Assembly (NCBI RefSeq): GCF_023721815.1
Contig: NZ_JAMDLI010000008.1
Location: 581,944 to 645,943, forward strand
Length of the DNA: 64,000 bases
Origin: Pleomorphomonas sp. JP5
GTDB taxonomy: Bacteria > Pseudomonadota > Alphaproteobacteria > Rhizobiales > Pleomorphomonadaceae
Reading direction: 5' to 3'
Shown here: positions 19,115-28,854 of the stretch, in pieces
How the letters are laid out: each line of letters opens with the position of its first letter
Position numbering within the stretch: the stretch's first letter is position 1
Notes under the pieces: generated by a model
Told to the model about the DNA's origin: nothing
The model's input: the letters and a program-made list of their open reading frames with translations, nothing else
Database searches by the model: none
Position numbers and translations under genes: made by a program

Positions 19115-20137
19115 ATGAAGCGTGCGACGATCAAGGAGGTGGCGGAGGCGGCTGGCGTGTCGCGCGCTGCCGTCTCCAAAGTGCTGCGCAACGCTTACGG
19201 CCTGTCCGACGACATGCGAACGCGCGTCGAGGCGGCGATGGCCGCTCTCAACTACCGTCCCCAGACGGCGGCGCGCGGCCTCAGAGGGCGAACCTATACG
19301 CTCGGCATCGTCTTGCCGGACCTACGCAATCCGTTCTTCCCGGATATCCTCGATGGCGTCATCTCGACGCTCAGGAGCACCAACTACGAGCCGCTGATCG
19401 GCTTCCGTCCATCGGCGGAAGCCACCGAGAGGCACGCCATAGAGACCATGCTCGATCGCAAGATCGATGGGTTCCTGATGGTCGCCCCGCTGCTCGAGGA
19501 ATCCTATCTGACCACCGTCGCCACCTCGGTACCGACGGTGATGATCGGACGTCACGACCGCGACTGCGGCTACGACACCGTCAACAATGACGATCGTGAC
19601 GGCGCTCGCCTCGCTGTCGAGCACCTGATATCGCTTGGCCATCGCAGCATCGCCTATTTCGGCCTTGAGCCAGCATCCGCCGCTCCGAACAACTCGACGG
19701 CTCTGCGTCTGGTGGGCTATCGAGAGACCATGATGGCCCATGGCCTCACCGAAGGGATTTCGGTCTTCGACGGCAGCCACTTTCTCGGTGAGCGCAACGA
19801 CGAGGAAGTGGCTCATCGTATCCTGAAGAGCGAGAGGCACCCGACGGCCGTGTTCTGCTGGACAGACACGGTAGCGTTCACATTGATGGCCGAGGCGTTG
19901 AAGCTCGGCATCCGAATACCGGAAGACCTCTCGGTGGTCGGGTACGACAACGCGCGTATCGCCGCGCTGCCGCAGATCTCGTTGACCTCGATCGATCAGT
20001 CCGGACACATGTTGGGAAGCGAGGCGATGAAGCTGTTGATCGAGCGGATCGAGGGACGGCGAACGGATCGACACATCATTCTGCCGCCCCGCCTCGATGC
20101 AAAGGGATCGACTGCGCAGGCTCCGGCGCAAACCTGA
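19115..20137 (+). CDS. LacI family transcriptional regulator
   Basis: 340 residues with a classic LacI DNA-binding head (ATIKEVAEAAGVSRAAVSKVLRN, residues 4-26; hinge region LNYRPQTAARGLRG) and a periplasmic-binding-like effector domain (GIVLPDLRNPFFPDILDGV, SVVGYDNARIAALPQISLTSIDQ). It lies 73 bases after the last permease, so it is probably the last gene of the rhamnosidase operon and controls it, with rhamnose or a rhamnoside as likely inducer. It ends 3 bases from the convergent rhaM. Confidence 0.92.
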   Translation: MKRATIKEVAEAAGVSRAAVSKVLRNAYGLSDDMRTRVEAAMAALNYRPQTAARGLRGRTYTLGIVLPDLRNPFFPDILDGVISTLRSTNYEPLIGFRPSAEATERHAIETMLDRKIDGFLMVAPLLEESYLTTVATSVPTVMIGRHDRDCGYDTVNNDDRDGARLAVEHLISLGHRSIAYFGLEPASAAPNNSTALRLVGYRETMMAHGLTEGISVFDGSHFLGERNDEEVAHRILKSERHPTAVFCWTDTVAFTLMAEALKLGIRIPEDLSVVGYDNARIAALPQISLTSIDQSGHMLGSEAMKLLIERIEGRRTDRHIILPPRLDAKGSTAQAPAQT

Positions 20138-20140
20138 TGC

Positions 20141-20455
20141 TCAGGCGAGGAAGAACACCTCGCGCAGATCGGCCGACTTCGGGCTATTGTCAGGATTGGA
20201 CGGCATTATGTCGGCCATGAACTTCCACCACTTCTGACAGACCTCGGTCGATGCGACGGCGTCCCAGCGCTCCTCGGACTCGATTTCGACAGTGGCGAAC
20301 AGCATCGACGTCTTCGGCTCGAGATAGATGGCGTAGTTGTGCGCCCCGTGCGCCTTGAGCACCTCCGCCAGCTCGGGCCAGATCTCGTCGTGGCGGCGCT
20401 TGTACTCAGCGTGGGCATCCGGATTGACCCACATGACGAAGGCTTTTCTGATCAT
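20141..20455 (-). CDS. rhaM: L-rhamnose mutarotase
   Basis: Interconverts the alpha and beta anomers of L-rhamnose so that RhaA receives its preferred form. The 104 residues match the enterobacterial RhaM along their whole length: [28 protein letters not shown] with the catalytic histidine, [40 protein letters not shown] and NPDNSP. The start is the ATG at 20455 after GGGAGGAGC. It is transcribed divergently from rhaA across a 383-base region. Confidence 0.96.
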   Translation of the reverse strand: MIRKAFVMWVNPDAHAEYKRRHDEIWPELAEVLKAHGAHNYAIYLEPKTSMLFATVEIESEERWDAVASTEVCQKWWKFMADIMPSNPDNSPKSADLREVFFLA

Positions 20456-20838
20456 GACGCTCCTCCCTGTCGGCGCTATGTCGGCCTCGGAAGATTATAT
20501 TCAATCCGATCCGATCGAGCCCAGTGGGGACTTTACGCAAATCCAATCATTTTCGGTCTTGATTTGAACTTTTGTACAATGTGAAGAAGCTCTCTTTTGG
20601 CTCCTTGAACTTTTGTCGATACGCAGTTGTACACCAGATTTCCCGACAAATCTCGAATTATCTTGTCTTATCAAGGCAAAAGCCCCGAGCCAGACAGATT
20701 GATCGAGACAGAGCGGCCGGCATAGCACCAACACCGCCATATGATCGCACTTGATCGATTATGATGAAATATGATTGATAGCATCAGTGCCCGAAAGCAG
20801 GCACTGGCAGCGGAGCCAATGGGAGGAAACCGCCGGTC
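20456..20838. other. Divergent control region, rhaM / rhaA
   Basis: 383 bases, markedly AT-richer than the genes around it. It holds a pair of identical 12-base direct repeats (listed separately), TTGTACA half-sites at 20572-20579 and 20627-20633, and near rhaA a repeated TATGAT pattern (TTATGATGAAATATGATTGA, about 20759-20778). The rhaA ribosome binding site GGGAGGAAACC precedes its start. Confidence 0.6.
20564..20616. promoter_or_regulatory. Direct-repeat operator candidate
   Basis: TTGAACTTTTGT occurs at 20564-20575 and again at 20605-20616, exactly 41 bases apart, about four helical turns. Two regulators are candidates: RhaR (DeoR type, which often bind direct repeats) and the LacI-type protein. 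Confidence 0.45.
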
Positions 20839-22107
20839 ATGTCCGAACAATCGCCGATCACCAAAGCCTACGAACTGGCCCGCGAGCATTTCTCTCGCGA
20901 CGGCATCGACACCGAGGCCGTTCTTTCCAAGCTCGACACCGTTCCCGTCTCGATGCACTGCTGGCAGGGCGACGACGTCAAGGGCTTCGAGAATCCCGAT
21001 GGCGAGCTCACCGGTGGCATCCAGGTTTCCGGCAACTATCCCGGCCGGGCGCGCAATGCCGACCAGCTCCGCGCCGATCTCGACAAGGCGATGTCGCTGA
21101 TTCCCGGCGCCAAGCGGCTCAACCTGCACGCCCTCTATCTTGAGGCCGACCGCAAGGTGGAGCGCGACGCCATCGAGCCCAAGCACTTTCAGCGCTGGGT
21201 CGACTGGGCGAAGGAGCGTGGCCTTGGCCTCGACTTCAACCCCTCTTGCTTCTCCCACCCCAAGAGCGCTGACAATCGTACGCTCAGCCATCCCGACGCC
21301 GGCATTCGGCAGTTCTGGATCGATCACTGCAAGGCCAGCCGCAAGGTGTCCGAGCATTTCGGCCGATCGCTCGGCACCGCCTCGGTGATGAACATCTGGA
21401 TCCCCGACGGTTCGAAGGACTACCCCTTCGATCGCTACGGACCGCGCGAAACGCTAAAAGCCGCCCTCGATGAAGTGATCGCCGAGAAGATCTCGACGGA
21501 GTTCCACTACGACGCCGTCGAGAGCAAACTGTTCGGCATCGGCGCCGAGGCCTACACCGTCGGTTCCAACGAGTTCTACATGGGCTACGCGGCAACACGC
21601 GGCACCATGCTGTGCCTCGACGCTGGTCACTTCCATCCGACCGAGGTGGTCTCCGACAAGCTGTCCGCCGTCTTCCAGTTCGTCGACCGCGTGCTGCTGC
21701 ACGTGTCGCGGCCGATGCGCTGGGACAGCGACCACGTCGTGCTGTTCGACGACGAGTTGCAGGCCATCGCCAACGAACTGGTACGCGGCAACATGCTCGA
21801 CCGCACGGCCATCGGCCTCGACTACTTCGACGCGTCGATCAACCGCATAGCGGCCTGGGTCGTCGGCATGCGCAACATGCGCAAGGCGCTGCTCAAGGCC
21901 ATGCTCGAGCCGGCGACCAAGCTCAAGGCCGCCGAAGCCTCCGGGGATTACGCGCTTCGCATGGCGCTGTTCGAAGAACACAAGACGAGCCCCTGGGGCG
22001 CCGTCTGGGATCATTACTGCGAAAGCCGGAACGTGCCGGTCGGCGCCGCCTGGTTCGACGTCGTCAAGAGCTACGAGCGCGACGTGCTCGCCAAGCGGGA
22101 GTCCTGA
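20839..22107 (+). CDS. rhaA: L-rhamnose isomerase, enterobacterial RhaA type
   Basis: Converts L-rhamnose to L-rhamnulose. The 422 residues follow the E. coli RhaA sequence closely: [19 protein letters not shown] near residue 33, [70 protein letters not shown], and the metal-site segments [12 protein letters not shown] and [13 protein letters not shown]. This differs from the RhaI-type isomerase reported in rhizobial rha loci. The ATG has a GGGAGGAAACC ribosome binding site. rhaD follows 6 bases later. Confidence 0.96.
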   Translation: MSEQSPITKAYELAREHFSRDGIDTEAVLSKLDTVPVSMHCWQGDDVKGFENPDGELTGGIQVSGNYPGRARNADQLRADLDKAMSLIPGAKRLNLHALYLEADRKVERDAIEPKHFQRWVDWAKERGLGLDFNPSCFSHPKSADNRTLSHPDAGIRQFWIDHCKASRKVSEHFGRSLGTASVMNIWIPDGSKDYPFDRYGPRETLKAALDEVIAEKISTEFHYDAVESKLFGIGAEAYTVGSNEFYMGYAATRGTMLCLDAGHFHPTEVVSDKLSAVFQFVDRVLLHVSRPMRWDSDHVVLFDDELQAIANELVRGNMLDRTAIGLDYFDASINRIAAWVVGMRNMRKALLKAMLEPATKLKAAEASGDYALRMALFEEHKTSPWGAVWDHYCESRNVPVGAAWFDVVKSYERDVLAKRES

Positions 22108-22113
22108 GCCATT

Positions 22114-22971
22114 ATGACTGCGAATATGATCGACGCTTGGTTCGTCAAGGCGATGGTGAAGGCCACGACGGATTGCTGGGAGAAAGGCTGGGATGAGCGC
22201 AACGGGGGCAATATCAGCCTTCGGCTCACCGACGACGACCTGGCGCCCTATCTCGCCGACATTCGCGAACCGCGCCATCTGCCGATGACGGAACCTCTGC
22301 CGGCAATCGCAGGGCAGAGCTACATCGTCACCGGCACGGGCAAGTTCTTCCGCAATGTTCAGCTCGACCCCGAGAACAACCTCGGCGTGGTGCGCGTAGG
22401 CGCCGACGGCAGCTACCTCGAGGTGCTGTGGGGCTATCGCGACGGGGGTGGACCGACGTCGGAGTACTCGAGCCACTTCAAAGGCCATATCGCCCGGCAG
22501 ACGGTTACCAACGGCGGCGATCGCGTCGTACTGCATTGCCATGCCACCAACCTGATCTCACTGACCTACGTGCTCGACTGGAGCGACGCCAACGTGACGC
22601 GCGCCCTGTGGGAAGGTTCAACCGAGTGCCTGGTGGTGTTTCCCGACGGCGTCGGCACCATGCCCTGGCTGGTGCCCGGCACCGACCAGATGGGCGACGC
22701 GACGGCCAGGCTTCTCGCCAAGCGTCCGCTCGTGCTCTGGCCGTTCCATGGTGTGTTCGGCGTCGGCCCGACGCTCGATGACGCTTTCGGTCTGGTCGAC
22801 ACTGCGGAGAAAGCCGCCGAAATCCAAGTGAAGGTGCTGTCGATGGGAGGCCCGCGCCAGACCATGACGACGCAGGATCTGATCGATCTCGCCTCTCGCT
22901 TCAAAGTCGTTCCGCAACCGGAAGCGATGGCGCTCGACGGCTGGAAGCTCGCGCCCGCCAAGGTCATCTGA
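22114..22971 (+). CDS. rhaD: L-rhamnulose-1-phosphate aldolase, enterobacterial RhaD type
   Basis: A zinc class II aldolase splitting rhamnulose-1-phosphate into DHAP and L-lactaldehyde. The 285 residues match E. coli RhaD throughout: [48 protein letters not shown], the catalytic glutamate in [10 protein letters not shown], the zinc histidines in [16 protein letters not shown] and [15 protein letters not shown], and [25 protein letters not shown]. It is a stand-alone aldolase, unlike the aldolase-dehydrogenase fusion annotated as RhaD in rhizobia. No lactaldehyde dehydrogenase gene is in the window. Confidence 0.96.
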   Translation: MTANMIDAWFVKAMVKATTDCWEKGWDERNGGNISLRLTDDDLAPYLADIREPRHLPMTEPLPAIAGQSYIVTGTGKFFRNVQLDPENNLGVVRVGADGSYLEVLWGYRDGGGPTSEYSSHFKGHIARQTVTNGGDRVVLHCHATNLISLTYVLDWSDANVTRALWEGSTECLVVFPDGVGTMPWLVPGTDQMGDATARLLAKRPLVLWPFHGVFGVGPTLDDAFGLVDTAEKAAEIQVKVLSMGGPRQTMTTQDLIDLASRFKVVPQPEAMALDGWKLAPAKVI

Positions 22972-22977
22972 CCAACT

Positions 22978-23010
22978 CTCGCCGGCGCTTGCCCCTGCGG
23001 CGTCGGCGAG
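22978..23010 (+). terminator. Hairpin after rhaD
   Basis: CTCGCCGGCGC (22978-22988) pairs with GCGTCGGCGAG (23000-23010), 10 of 11 positions, in the 79-base gap between rhaD and rhaR. No U-run follows, so it may attenuate or stabilise rather than end transcription. Confidence 0.4.
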
Positions 23011-23050
23011 CCATCGTCCCTGGCCCACACTCCGGAGCCGAGACAGACCC

Positions 23051-23863
23051 ATGCACGAACGCGAACGCCACCGCATCATCCTCTCAGCCGTCCAGGAGCG
23101 CCCCATCCTGACGGTCCAGGACATCGTCGAGCTGACCGACGCCTCGGAAGCAACGATCCGTCGCGACATCAGCGCGCTGGCGCTCCAAAACCGCTTGAAG
23201 AAAGTGCGCGGCGGCGCCGAGGCGCTGCACCCGCCGCAGATCGGCGTTCTGGCCGCTCGGTCGTTCCGGGCCGACGAAACGGTCAACTCGGCGCAAAAGC
23301 GAGCCATCGCCCGCGAGGCGGTGAAGCTCTGCCACGATGGTGAAGCGATCACCATCAACGGCGGCACCACGACATTTCCCATGGTGCACTACCTCGCGCA
23401 GATGCGCTTGCAGGTGATGACCAACTCGTTCCCCATCGCCGAGCACCTGATCAAGCATTCCAAATGCACGGTGATGTTGCCGGCCGGCGCGGTCTACCGC
23501 GAGCAGAACATCATCCTGTCGCCGTTCGACAGCGATGGAACCGGCCACTTCTATGCCCGCCGCTTCTTCATGGGCGCCCGCGGCGTGTCGCCGCTCGGCA
23601 TCATGGAATCGGACTCGCTGATCATCCAGTCCGAACAGCGCCTGATGCGCCAGGCCGACGAGCTGATCGTTCTGGTCGACAGTTCCAAGTTCAAGACACG
23701 GTCCAGCCTGATCCTCTGCCCGCTCGAACGGGTGAGCACGATCATCACGGACGACGGAATCGACGAGCGCGACCGGCGGATGGTGGAAGCTGCCGGCATC
23801 GGACTGATCGTCGCATCCACGGACCGAAAAGAAGACACCCAGCAATCCCCGACCGTCGCCTGA
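23051..23863 (+). CDS. rhaR: DeoR family regulator of rhamnose genes
   Basis: 270 residues: an N-terminal DeoR winged helix (ERHRIILSAVQERPILTVQDIVELTDASEATIRRDISALALQNRLKKVRGGAEAL) and a C-terminal sugar-phosphate-sensing DeoR domain (AKRAIAREAVKLCHDGEAITINGGTTTFPMVHYLA, ADELIVLVDSSKFKTRSSL). The position directly ahead of rhaS matches the rhaRSTPQ order described in Rhizobium leguminosarum. The likely effector is a phosphorylated rhamnose intermediate. The symbol is assigned by order and family. Confidence 0.88.
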   Translation: MHERERHRIILSAVQERPILTVQDIVELTDASEATIRRDISALALQNRLKKVRGGAEALHPPQIGVLAARSFRADETVNSAQKRAIAREAVKLCHDGEAITINGGTTTFPMVHYLAQMRLQVMTNSFPIAEHLIKHSKCTVMLPAGAVYREQNIILSPFDSDGTGHFYARRFFMGARGVSPLGIMESDSLIIQSEQRLMRQADELIVLVDSSKFKTRSSLILCPLERVSTIITDDGIDERDRRMVEAAGIGLIVASTDRKEDTQQSPTVA

Positions 23864-23914
23864 CTGAGGAAAGAGGCGGAGGTCGATGGAAGGTCGAAAC
23901 GGGAGGAGACCCAG

Positions 23915-24910
23915 ATGACCCTGTTCAAGAAACTGATCGTTACCACGGCTGCCGCCATTGCCCTCATGGCCGGTCCGGCCAGTGCCGAGAGCGTCAAGAT
24001 CGCCCTCGTGGTCAAGACGCTCGGCAACGGCTTCTTCGACGCCGCCCACAAGGGCGCCCAGGAAGCGGCCAAGGAGCTCGGCGACGTCGAGATCATCTAC
24101 ACCGGCCCGACCACCTCGACCGCCGAGGCGCAGATCGACGTCGTCAACTCGCTGATCGCCCAGAAAGTCGACGCCATCGCCATTTCGGCCAATGACAAGG
24201 ACGCCCTGGTGCCGGCCCTCAAGAAGGCCATGCAGCGTGGCATCACCGTCATTTCCTGGGACTCGGGCGTTGCTCCGGAAGGCCGCCTGATGCACCTCAA
24301 CCCGTCGTCCAACCCGCTGATCGGCAACATGTGCGTGAAGCTGGCCTCCGACGGTCTCGGCTCTGAGAAGGGCGACGTCGCCATCCTCTCGGCCGCCTCG
24401 ACGGCGACCAACCAGAACATCTGGATCGAGGAGATGAAGAAGGTTCTGCCGAACTACGCGAACGTCAACCTCGTCGATACGGTCTACGGCGACGACCTCG
24501 CCGACAAGTCCTATCGCGAAACGCAGGGCCTGGTCGCCAAGTATCCCAACCTCAAGGCCATCATCGCGCCGACGTCGGTTGGCATCGTCGCCGCCGCCCA
24601 GGCGATTGAGGACGCCGGCCTTGTCGGCAAGGTGAACGTCACCGGTCTGGGGCTGCCGTCGGAAATGGCCGGCCACGTCAAGGCGGGCTCGTCCAAGGCC
24701 TTCGCCATCTGGAACCCGATCGACCTCGGCTATTCGGCGACCTACATCGCCTACGAGCTGAAGACCGGCAAGGCCGAAGCCAAGCCGGACGCCGAGATCG
24801 CCATCGGTCGCATGGGAACGATCAAGCTCGACGCCAACAACGAAGCAGCCATGGCCGACCCGTTCGTCTATGACGCCGGCAACGTCGAGGAGTTCGCCAA
24901 GATCTTCTGA
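23915..24910 (+). CDS. rhaS: Rhamnose ABC transporter binding protein
   Basis: 331 residues: signal peptide with basic start and core TTAAAIALMAGPASA, then a CUT2 (family 1 periplasmic-binding) sugar-binding fold with VKIALVVKTLGNGFFDAAHKGAQEAAKELGDVEIIYTGP and AISANDKDALVPALKKAMQRGITVISWDSGVAPEGRLMHL. The sequence resembles the rhamnose-binding RhaS and the AI-2-binding LsrB group. It precedes the ATPase and two permeases in the rhizobial gene order. An unusual 337-base palindromic gap separates it from rhaT. Confidence 0.92.
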   Translation: MTLFKKLIVTTAAAIALMAGPASAESVKIALVVKTLGNGFFDAAHKGAQEAAKELGDVEIIYTGPTTSTAEAQIDVVNSLIAQKVDAIAISANDKDALVPALKKAMQRGITVISWDSGVAPEGRLMHLNPSSNPLIGNMCVKLASDGLGSEKGDVAILSAASTATNQNIWIEEMKKVLPNYANVNLVDTVYGDDLADKSYRETQGLVAKYPNLKAIIAPTSVGIVAAAQAIEDAGLVGKVNVTGLGLPSEMAGHVKAGSSKAFAIWNPIDLGYSATYIAYELKTGKAEAKPDAEIAIGRMGTIKLDANNEAAMADPFVYDAGNVEEFAKIF

Positions 24911-24975
24911 TCTGGTGCGCCTATCCGAGCCCGGCATTCGCCGGGTTCGGAACCGATACGCCAACAAGCTCCTCA

Positions 24976-25125
24976 CCCTGTTCCTCCCCCACAAGGCGGA
25001 GGGGACGCGGTCGTCGCCGATCGGGCATCTCTCCCACGGCTTCCTTCGTCCAACCCGGCGCGCCTCCCTCCAGCGCAGTCGGCGGATCGCGCAGGGTCCC
25101 CTCCCCTTGTGGGGAAGGAACAGGG
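24976..25125. repeat. Long palindromic element between rhaS and rhaT
   Basis: A 21-base arm beginning CCCTGTTCCT at 24976-24996 recurs as its reverse complement at 25105-25125 with a single mismatch. Inside are further complementary runs: GGCGGAGGGGACGC after the left arm and GGGTCCCCTCC before the right arm. The 337-base gap 24911-25247 has no supportable gene. The size and nested layout resemble the element at 1490-1626. Confidence 0.55.
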
Positions 25126-25247
25126 CGAGGGCAGTTCCGCCGATCCGATCCCATCCGGTCGTCCCGGAATGATCGTCATCGCGACGACAGCGATACCGAT
25201 CGCCGCCCGGCCACTCGGGCTCCAGGCTCCGCAGCAAAAAAGCGCCG

Positions 25248-26780
25248 ATGAACGCCATGCCTTCCACGGACACACCCACGACAGAGCCCATCCTGAAGAT
25301 GACGGGCATCTCCAAGACCTTTCCTGGCGTCAAGGCGCTGTCGGACGTCGCGCTCGAGCTCCGGCCCGGCCACGTCACGGCGCTGATCGGCGAGAACGGC
25401 GCCGGCAAGTCGACGCTGGTCAAGATCCTGACGGGAATCTACCAGCCCGACGGCGGCAGCATTGCGATCGACGGCAAGGAGGTCGCGCTTCCGACCGCCG
25501 AGGCGGCGCAGGAGCTCGGCATCACCGCCATCCACCAGGAAACGGTGCTGTTCGACGAACTGACGGTGGCCGAGAACATCTACCTCGGTCATCAGCCTCG
25601 CAATCGCTATGGCCTGATCGACTGGGCAGCGATGCATGCGCGCGCGGCGGCCATTCTGCACGGCATCGATGCGCCGATCTCGACTCGCACGCGCCTCAAG
25701 GATCTCTCCATTGCCCAGCGTCATCTGGTTGCGATCGCCCGGGCACTCTCGATCGATGCCCGCATCGTCATCATGGACGAGCCCACCGCCGCCCTCTCCT
25801 ACAAGGAGGTGGAAGAACTGTTCGGCATCATCGACAGGCTGAAGAAGGCCGGCAAGGCCATCCTGTTCATCAGCCACAAGTTCGAGGAAGTCTGGCAGAT
25901 CTGCGAGTATTTCGCCGTCTTCCGAGATGGACGTCAGGTGGGAGCCGGCCGTCTCGACGAAGTGTCGCACAACGACCTCGTCAAGTTGATGGTCGGCCGC
26001 GACGTGACGCAGGCTTTCCCCAAGCTCCCCGCCGAAATCGGCGACGTGGTGTTGAAGGTCGACGGCTACTGCCACCCGACCGAGTTCGACCAGGTATCTC
26101 TGGAGCTCAGGCGCGGAGAGATTCTGGGCCTTTACGGCCTCGTGGGCGCCGGTCGTTCGGAGTTTTGCCAGGCCTTGTTCGGCGTGACCCATCCGTCGGC
26201 TGGAACGGTGACCTTGTCGGGCAAGTCGATCGCCGTGCGTTCGCCGTCCGATGCCATCGATGCCGGCATCGTCTACGTGCCGGAAGAGCGTGGCCGCCAC
26301 GGCGCCATCACGGCCATGTCGATCGTTTCCAACATTTCGCTGCCGTCCCTGAAGGTCACCAGTCGGCGCAACTTTCTCCGCATGGCCGAGGAGTTCGAAC
26401 TCGCCCGCGAATACGCCGAACGTCTCGACCTCAGAGCCGCCTCGCTCAGCCAGCCGGTCGGCACTTTATCGGGCGGAAACCAGCAGAAGGTGGTGATCGG
26501 CAAGTGGCTGGCCACTCTGCCGAAAGTGATCATTCTGGACGAGCCCACCAAGGGCATCGACATCGGTTCAAAGGCCGCCGTACATGCCTTCATGAGCCAG
26601 CTCGCCGTCGAAGGCCTCGCCGTGATCATGGTGTCGAGCGAGATCCCGGAGATCCTCGGCATGAGCGACCGGGTTATTGTCATGCGCGAGGGGCGGATGG
26701 CCGGCGTGTTCGAACGCGAAGGCCTGACGCCGGAAGCGCTGGTCCGCGCCGCCACCGGCAACAAGGAGGCCGCCGCGTGA
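25248..26780 (+). CDS. rhaT: Rhamnose ABC transporter ATPase (duplicated domains)
   Basis: A 510-residue CUT2 ATPase with two nucleotide-binding halves. Half 1 has Walker A GENGAGKST, signature LSIAQRHLVAIARAL and Walker B IVIMDEPTAAL. Half 2 has the degenerate P-loop GLVGAGRSE, signature LSGGNQQKVVIGKWLA and IILDEPTKGIDIGSKA. The asymmetry is normal for RbsA-type proteins. It couples ATP hydrolysis to import through RhaP and RhaQ. Confidence 0.93.
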   Translation: MNAMPSTDTPTTEPILKMTGISKTFPGVKALSDVALELRPGHVTALIGENGAGKSTLVKILTGIYQPDGGSIAIDGKEVALPTAEAAQELGITAIHQETVLFDELTVAENIYLGHQPRNRYGLIDWAAMHARAAAILHGIDAPISTRTRLKDLSIAQRHLVAIARALSIDARIVIMDEPTAALSYKEVEELFGIIDRLKKAGKAILFISHKFEEVWQICEYFAVFRDGRQVGAGRLDEVSHNDLVKLMVGRDVTQAFPKLPAEIGDVVLKVDGYCHPTEFDQVSLELRRGEILGLYGLVGAGRSEFCQALFGVTHPSAGTVTLSGKSIAVRSPSDAIDAGIVYVPEERGRHGAITAMSIVSNISLPSLKVTSRRNFLRMAEEFELAREYAERLDLRAASLSQPVGTLSGGNQQKVVIGKWLATLPKVIILDEPTKGIDIGSKAAVHAFMSQLAVEGLAVIMVSSEIPEILGMSDRVIVMREGRMAGVFEREGLTPEALVRAATGNKEAAA

Positions 26781-26826
26781 CTCGCCGCCCCACTTTCATT
26801 GCCATCTCCGCCCCGGAGCTTTTCCG

Positions 26827-27816
26827 ATGACTATCGTTCGCAGCCTTCTTGCGCGGCGCGAAGCGCTTCTGGTGCTGGCCTGCCTCCTGTTGCTTGCCGC
26901 CATCACCGCGCGCTTCCCCGCCTTCTCGACACCCAAGAACCTCGCCGGCGTGTTCAACGACACGTCGATCCTGATCATGATGGCACTCGGTCAGTCGGCG
27001 GTCATCCTCACAAAATCGATCGATCTGTCGGTTGCCGCCAACGTGGCCCTGACCGGCATGACGGTCGCCATGTTGAACCACCTCGTCCCAGGCCTGCCCG
27101 TCTTCGTGCTGATCCTTGTCGCCATCGGCATGGGCATGCTGCTCGGCGCCATCAACGGCTTCCTGGTCTGGTGGCTCGACATCCCGGCCATCGTGGTGAC
27201 GCTCGGCACCATGACGATTTTCCGCGGGCTTGCCTTTGTCGAATCCGGTGGCGCCTGGGTCAACGCTCACGAGATGTCGCCTGCCTTCCTCGAGTTGCCG
27301 CGCACGCTGATCCTCGGCCTGCCGGTGCTGTCGTGGACCGGCCTCCTGGCCATCGTTCTGGCAACTCTCCTGTTCACCCGCACGGGTCTCGGCCGTGCGT
27401 TCTACGCCACCGGCGGCAACGCCGTCGCCGCCGTCTACGCCGGCATCGACATTGGCAAGACCCGCTTTCTTGCCTTCGTCCTGTCCGGCACGGTCGCCGG
27501 CCTCTGCGGCTATCTCTGGGTGTCGCGCTACGCCGTCGCCTATGTCGACGTGGCCTCGGGCTTCGAGCTCGACACCATCGCCGCCTGCGTCATCGGCGGT
27601 GTCTCGACCATCGGCGGCGTCGGCACGGTTGGCGGCGTAGTGCTGGGCGCCTTGTTCCTCGGCATCATCAAGAATGCGCTGCCGGTGATCGGCATCTCGC
27701 CGTTCTGGCAGATGGCGATTTCGGGCGCCATCATCATTACCGCCGTCGTCATCAATGCCCGCGGCGAACGCGTCAAGGGCCGCGTCATCCTGCGCCGCAA
27801 GGAGCTTCCGCTATGA
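26827..27816 (+). CDS. rhaP: Rhamnose ABC transporter permease 1
   Basis: A 329-residue CUT2 (RbsC-like) permease with about nine hydrophobic spans. Motifs include GQSAVILTKSIDLSVAANVALTGM, the cytoplasmic AVYAGIDIGKTRFLAFVLSGTVAGL and IGGVSTIGGVGTVGGVVLGALFLG. Its stop overlaps the rhaQ start as ATGA, pointing to a coupled heterodimer. Confidence 0.92.
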   Translation: MTIVRSLLARREALLVLACLLLLAAITARFPAFSTPKNLAGVFNDTSILIMMALGQSAVILTKSIDLSVAANVALTGMTVAMLNHLVPGLPVFVLILVAIGMGMLLGAINGFLVWWLDIPAIVVTLGTMTIFRGLAFVESGGAWVNAHEMSPAFLELPRTLILGLPVLSWTGLLAIVLATLLFTRTGLGRAFYATGGNAVAAVYAGIDIGKTRFLAFVLSGTVAGLCGYLWVSRYAVAYVDVASGFELDTIAACVIGGVSTIGGVGTVGGVVLGALFLGIIKNALPVIGISPFWQMAISGAIIITAVVINARGERVKGRVILRRKELPL

Positions 27817-28829
27817 GCGATCAGTCCGCCGCTCTCACCCCGCGCCACATTCCCGACCGTCTCGACAGCCCATTCAAGCGGGCGGCAAAAAGCTGGGAAA
27901 CGCTGCTGCTGGCCGTGGCGATCGCGATCGCCATCGCCAACTCGCTGGCCTCGCCCTACTTCCTCGACCCATGGAATCTTTCTGACGCGACCTTCAACTT
28001 CACGGAAAAGGCCATCCTGGCGCTGGCCATGACATTCGTGATCGTCACCGGCGAAATCGATCTGTCGGTTGCCTCGATCATCGCGCTGGCGTCCACCGCC
28101 ATGGGAGCCGCGGCCGAGGTCGGAGCCGGTACGCCGGTTTTGTTCCTCGTCGGGCTCGGCGTGGGGCTCGGGTGCGGCGTCTTCAACGGCTTCCTGGTGG
28201 CCAGGCTCGGCCTTCCGGCCATCGTCGCGACCATTGGCACCATGAGCCTTTATCGCGGCATCGCCTACGTCGTGCTCGGCGACCAAGTCTACAAGAACTA
28301 TCCTGCCGATTTCGCTGTCTTCGGCCAGGGCTATGCGTTCTGGATCTTCTCGATCGAGTTCGTCACCTTCCTCGGCCTTGCGGTCGTCGCCGGTATCGTG
28401 CTGCACAAGACGATCTTCGGACGGCAGGTCTATGCCGTCGGAAACAATCCGCTGGCCGCAAGCTTCTCCGGCGTCAAGGTGCGGCGCATCAAGTTCATCG
28501 TCTTTCTGATGACGGGCGTCGCTGCCGGCCTCGCCTCGGTGATGCTGACGTCCCGCCTCGGCTCCACCCGCCCGTCGATCGCCGTCGGCTGGGAGCTCGA
28601 CGCGGTGACGATGGCGGTGCTCGGCGGCGTCGGCATCAATGGCGGCACCGGCAACATCCTTGGCGTGGTCATCGCCGCCTTCGTGATGGGGCTCGTCACC
28701 TTCGGCCTGGGGCTGCTAAACGTTCCCGGCATTGTCATGAGCATCTTCATGGGGTTGATGCTGATCCTGGTGATCGCACTGCCGCTCGTCGTCCAGCGGA
28801 TCAACAACCGCCGCCGTGTCGCTCGCTGA
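27813..28829 (+). CDS. rhaQ: Rhamnose ABC transporter permease 2
   Basis: 338 residues starting at the ATG overlapping the rhaP stop. The frame is open about 1 kb further upstream, but that part overlaps rhaP and is non-coding. The product is an RbsC-like permease: MTFVIVTGEIDLSVASIIALASTAMGAA, SFSGVKVRRIKFIVFLMTGVAAGLASVML and VLGGVGINGGTGNILGVVIAAFVMG. It pairs with RhaP. Confidence 0.92.
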   Translation: MSDQSAALTPRHIPDRLDSPFKRAAKSWETLLLAVAIAIAIANSLASPYFLDPWNLSDATFNFTEKAILALAMTFVIVTGEIDLSVASIIALASTAMGAAAEVGAGTPVLFLVGLGVGLGCGVFNGFLVARLGLPAIVATIGTMSLYRGIAYVVLGDQVYKNYPADFAVFGQGYAFWIFSIEFVTFLGLAVVAGIVLHKTIFGRQVYAVGNNPLAASFSGVKVRRIKFIVFLMTGVAAGLASVMLTSRLGSTRPSIAVGWELDAVTMAVLGGVGINGGTGNILGVVIAAFVMGLVTFGLGLLNVPGIVMSIFMGLMLILVIALPLVVQRINNRRRVAR

Positions 28830-28854
28830 TCATCGCCGGGCAAAGGAGAGAGCA

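Noticed and set aside
23084-25423. Minus-strand open frame of 779 codons across rhaR and rhaS
   Set aside because: Antisense to rhaR, rhaS and the start of rhaT; its product has no family signature.
26799-27812. Upstream extension of rhaQ making a 676-residue protein
   Set aside because: The extra part overlaps rhaP out of frame and is Arg/His-rich; rhaQ has its own ATG overlapping the rhaP stop.
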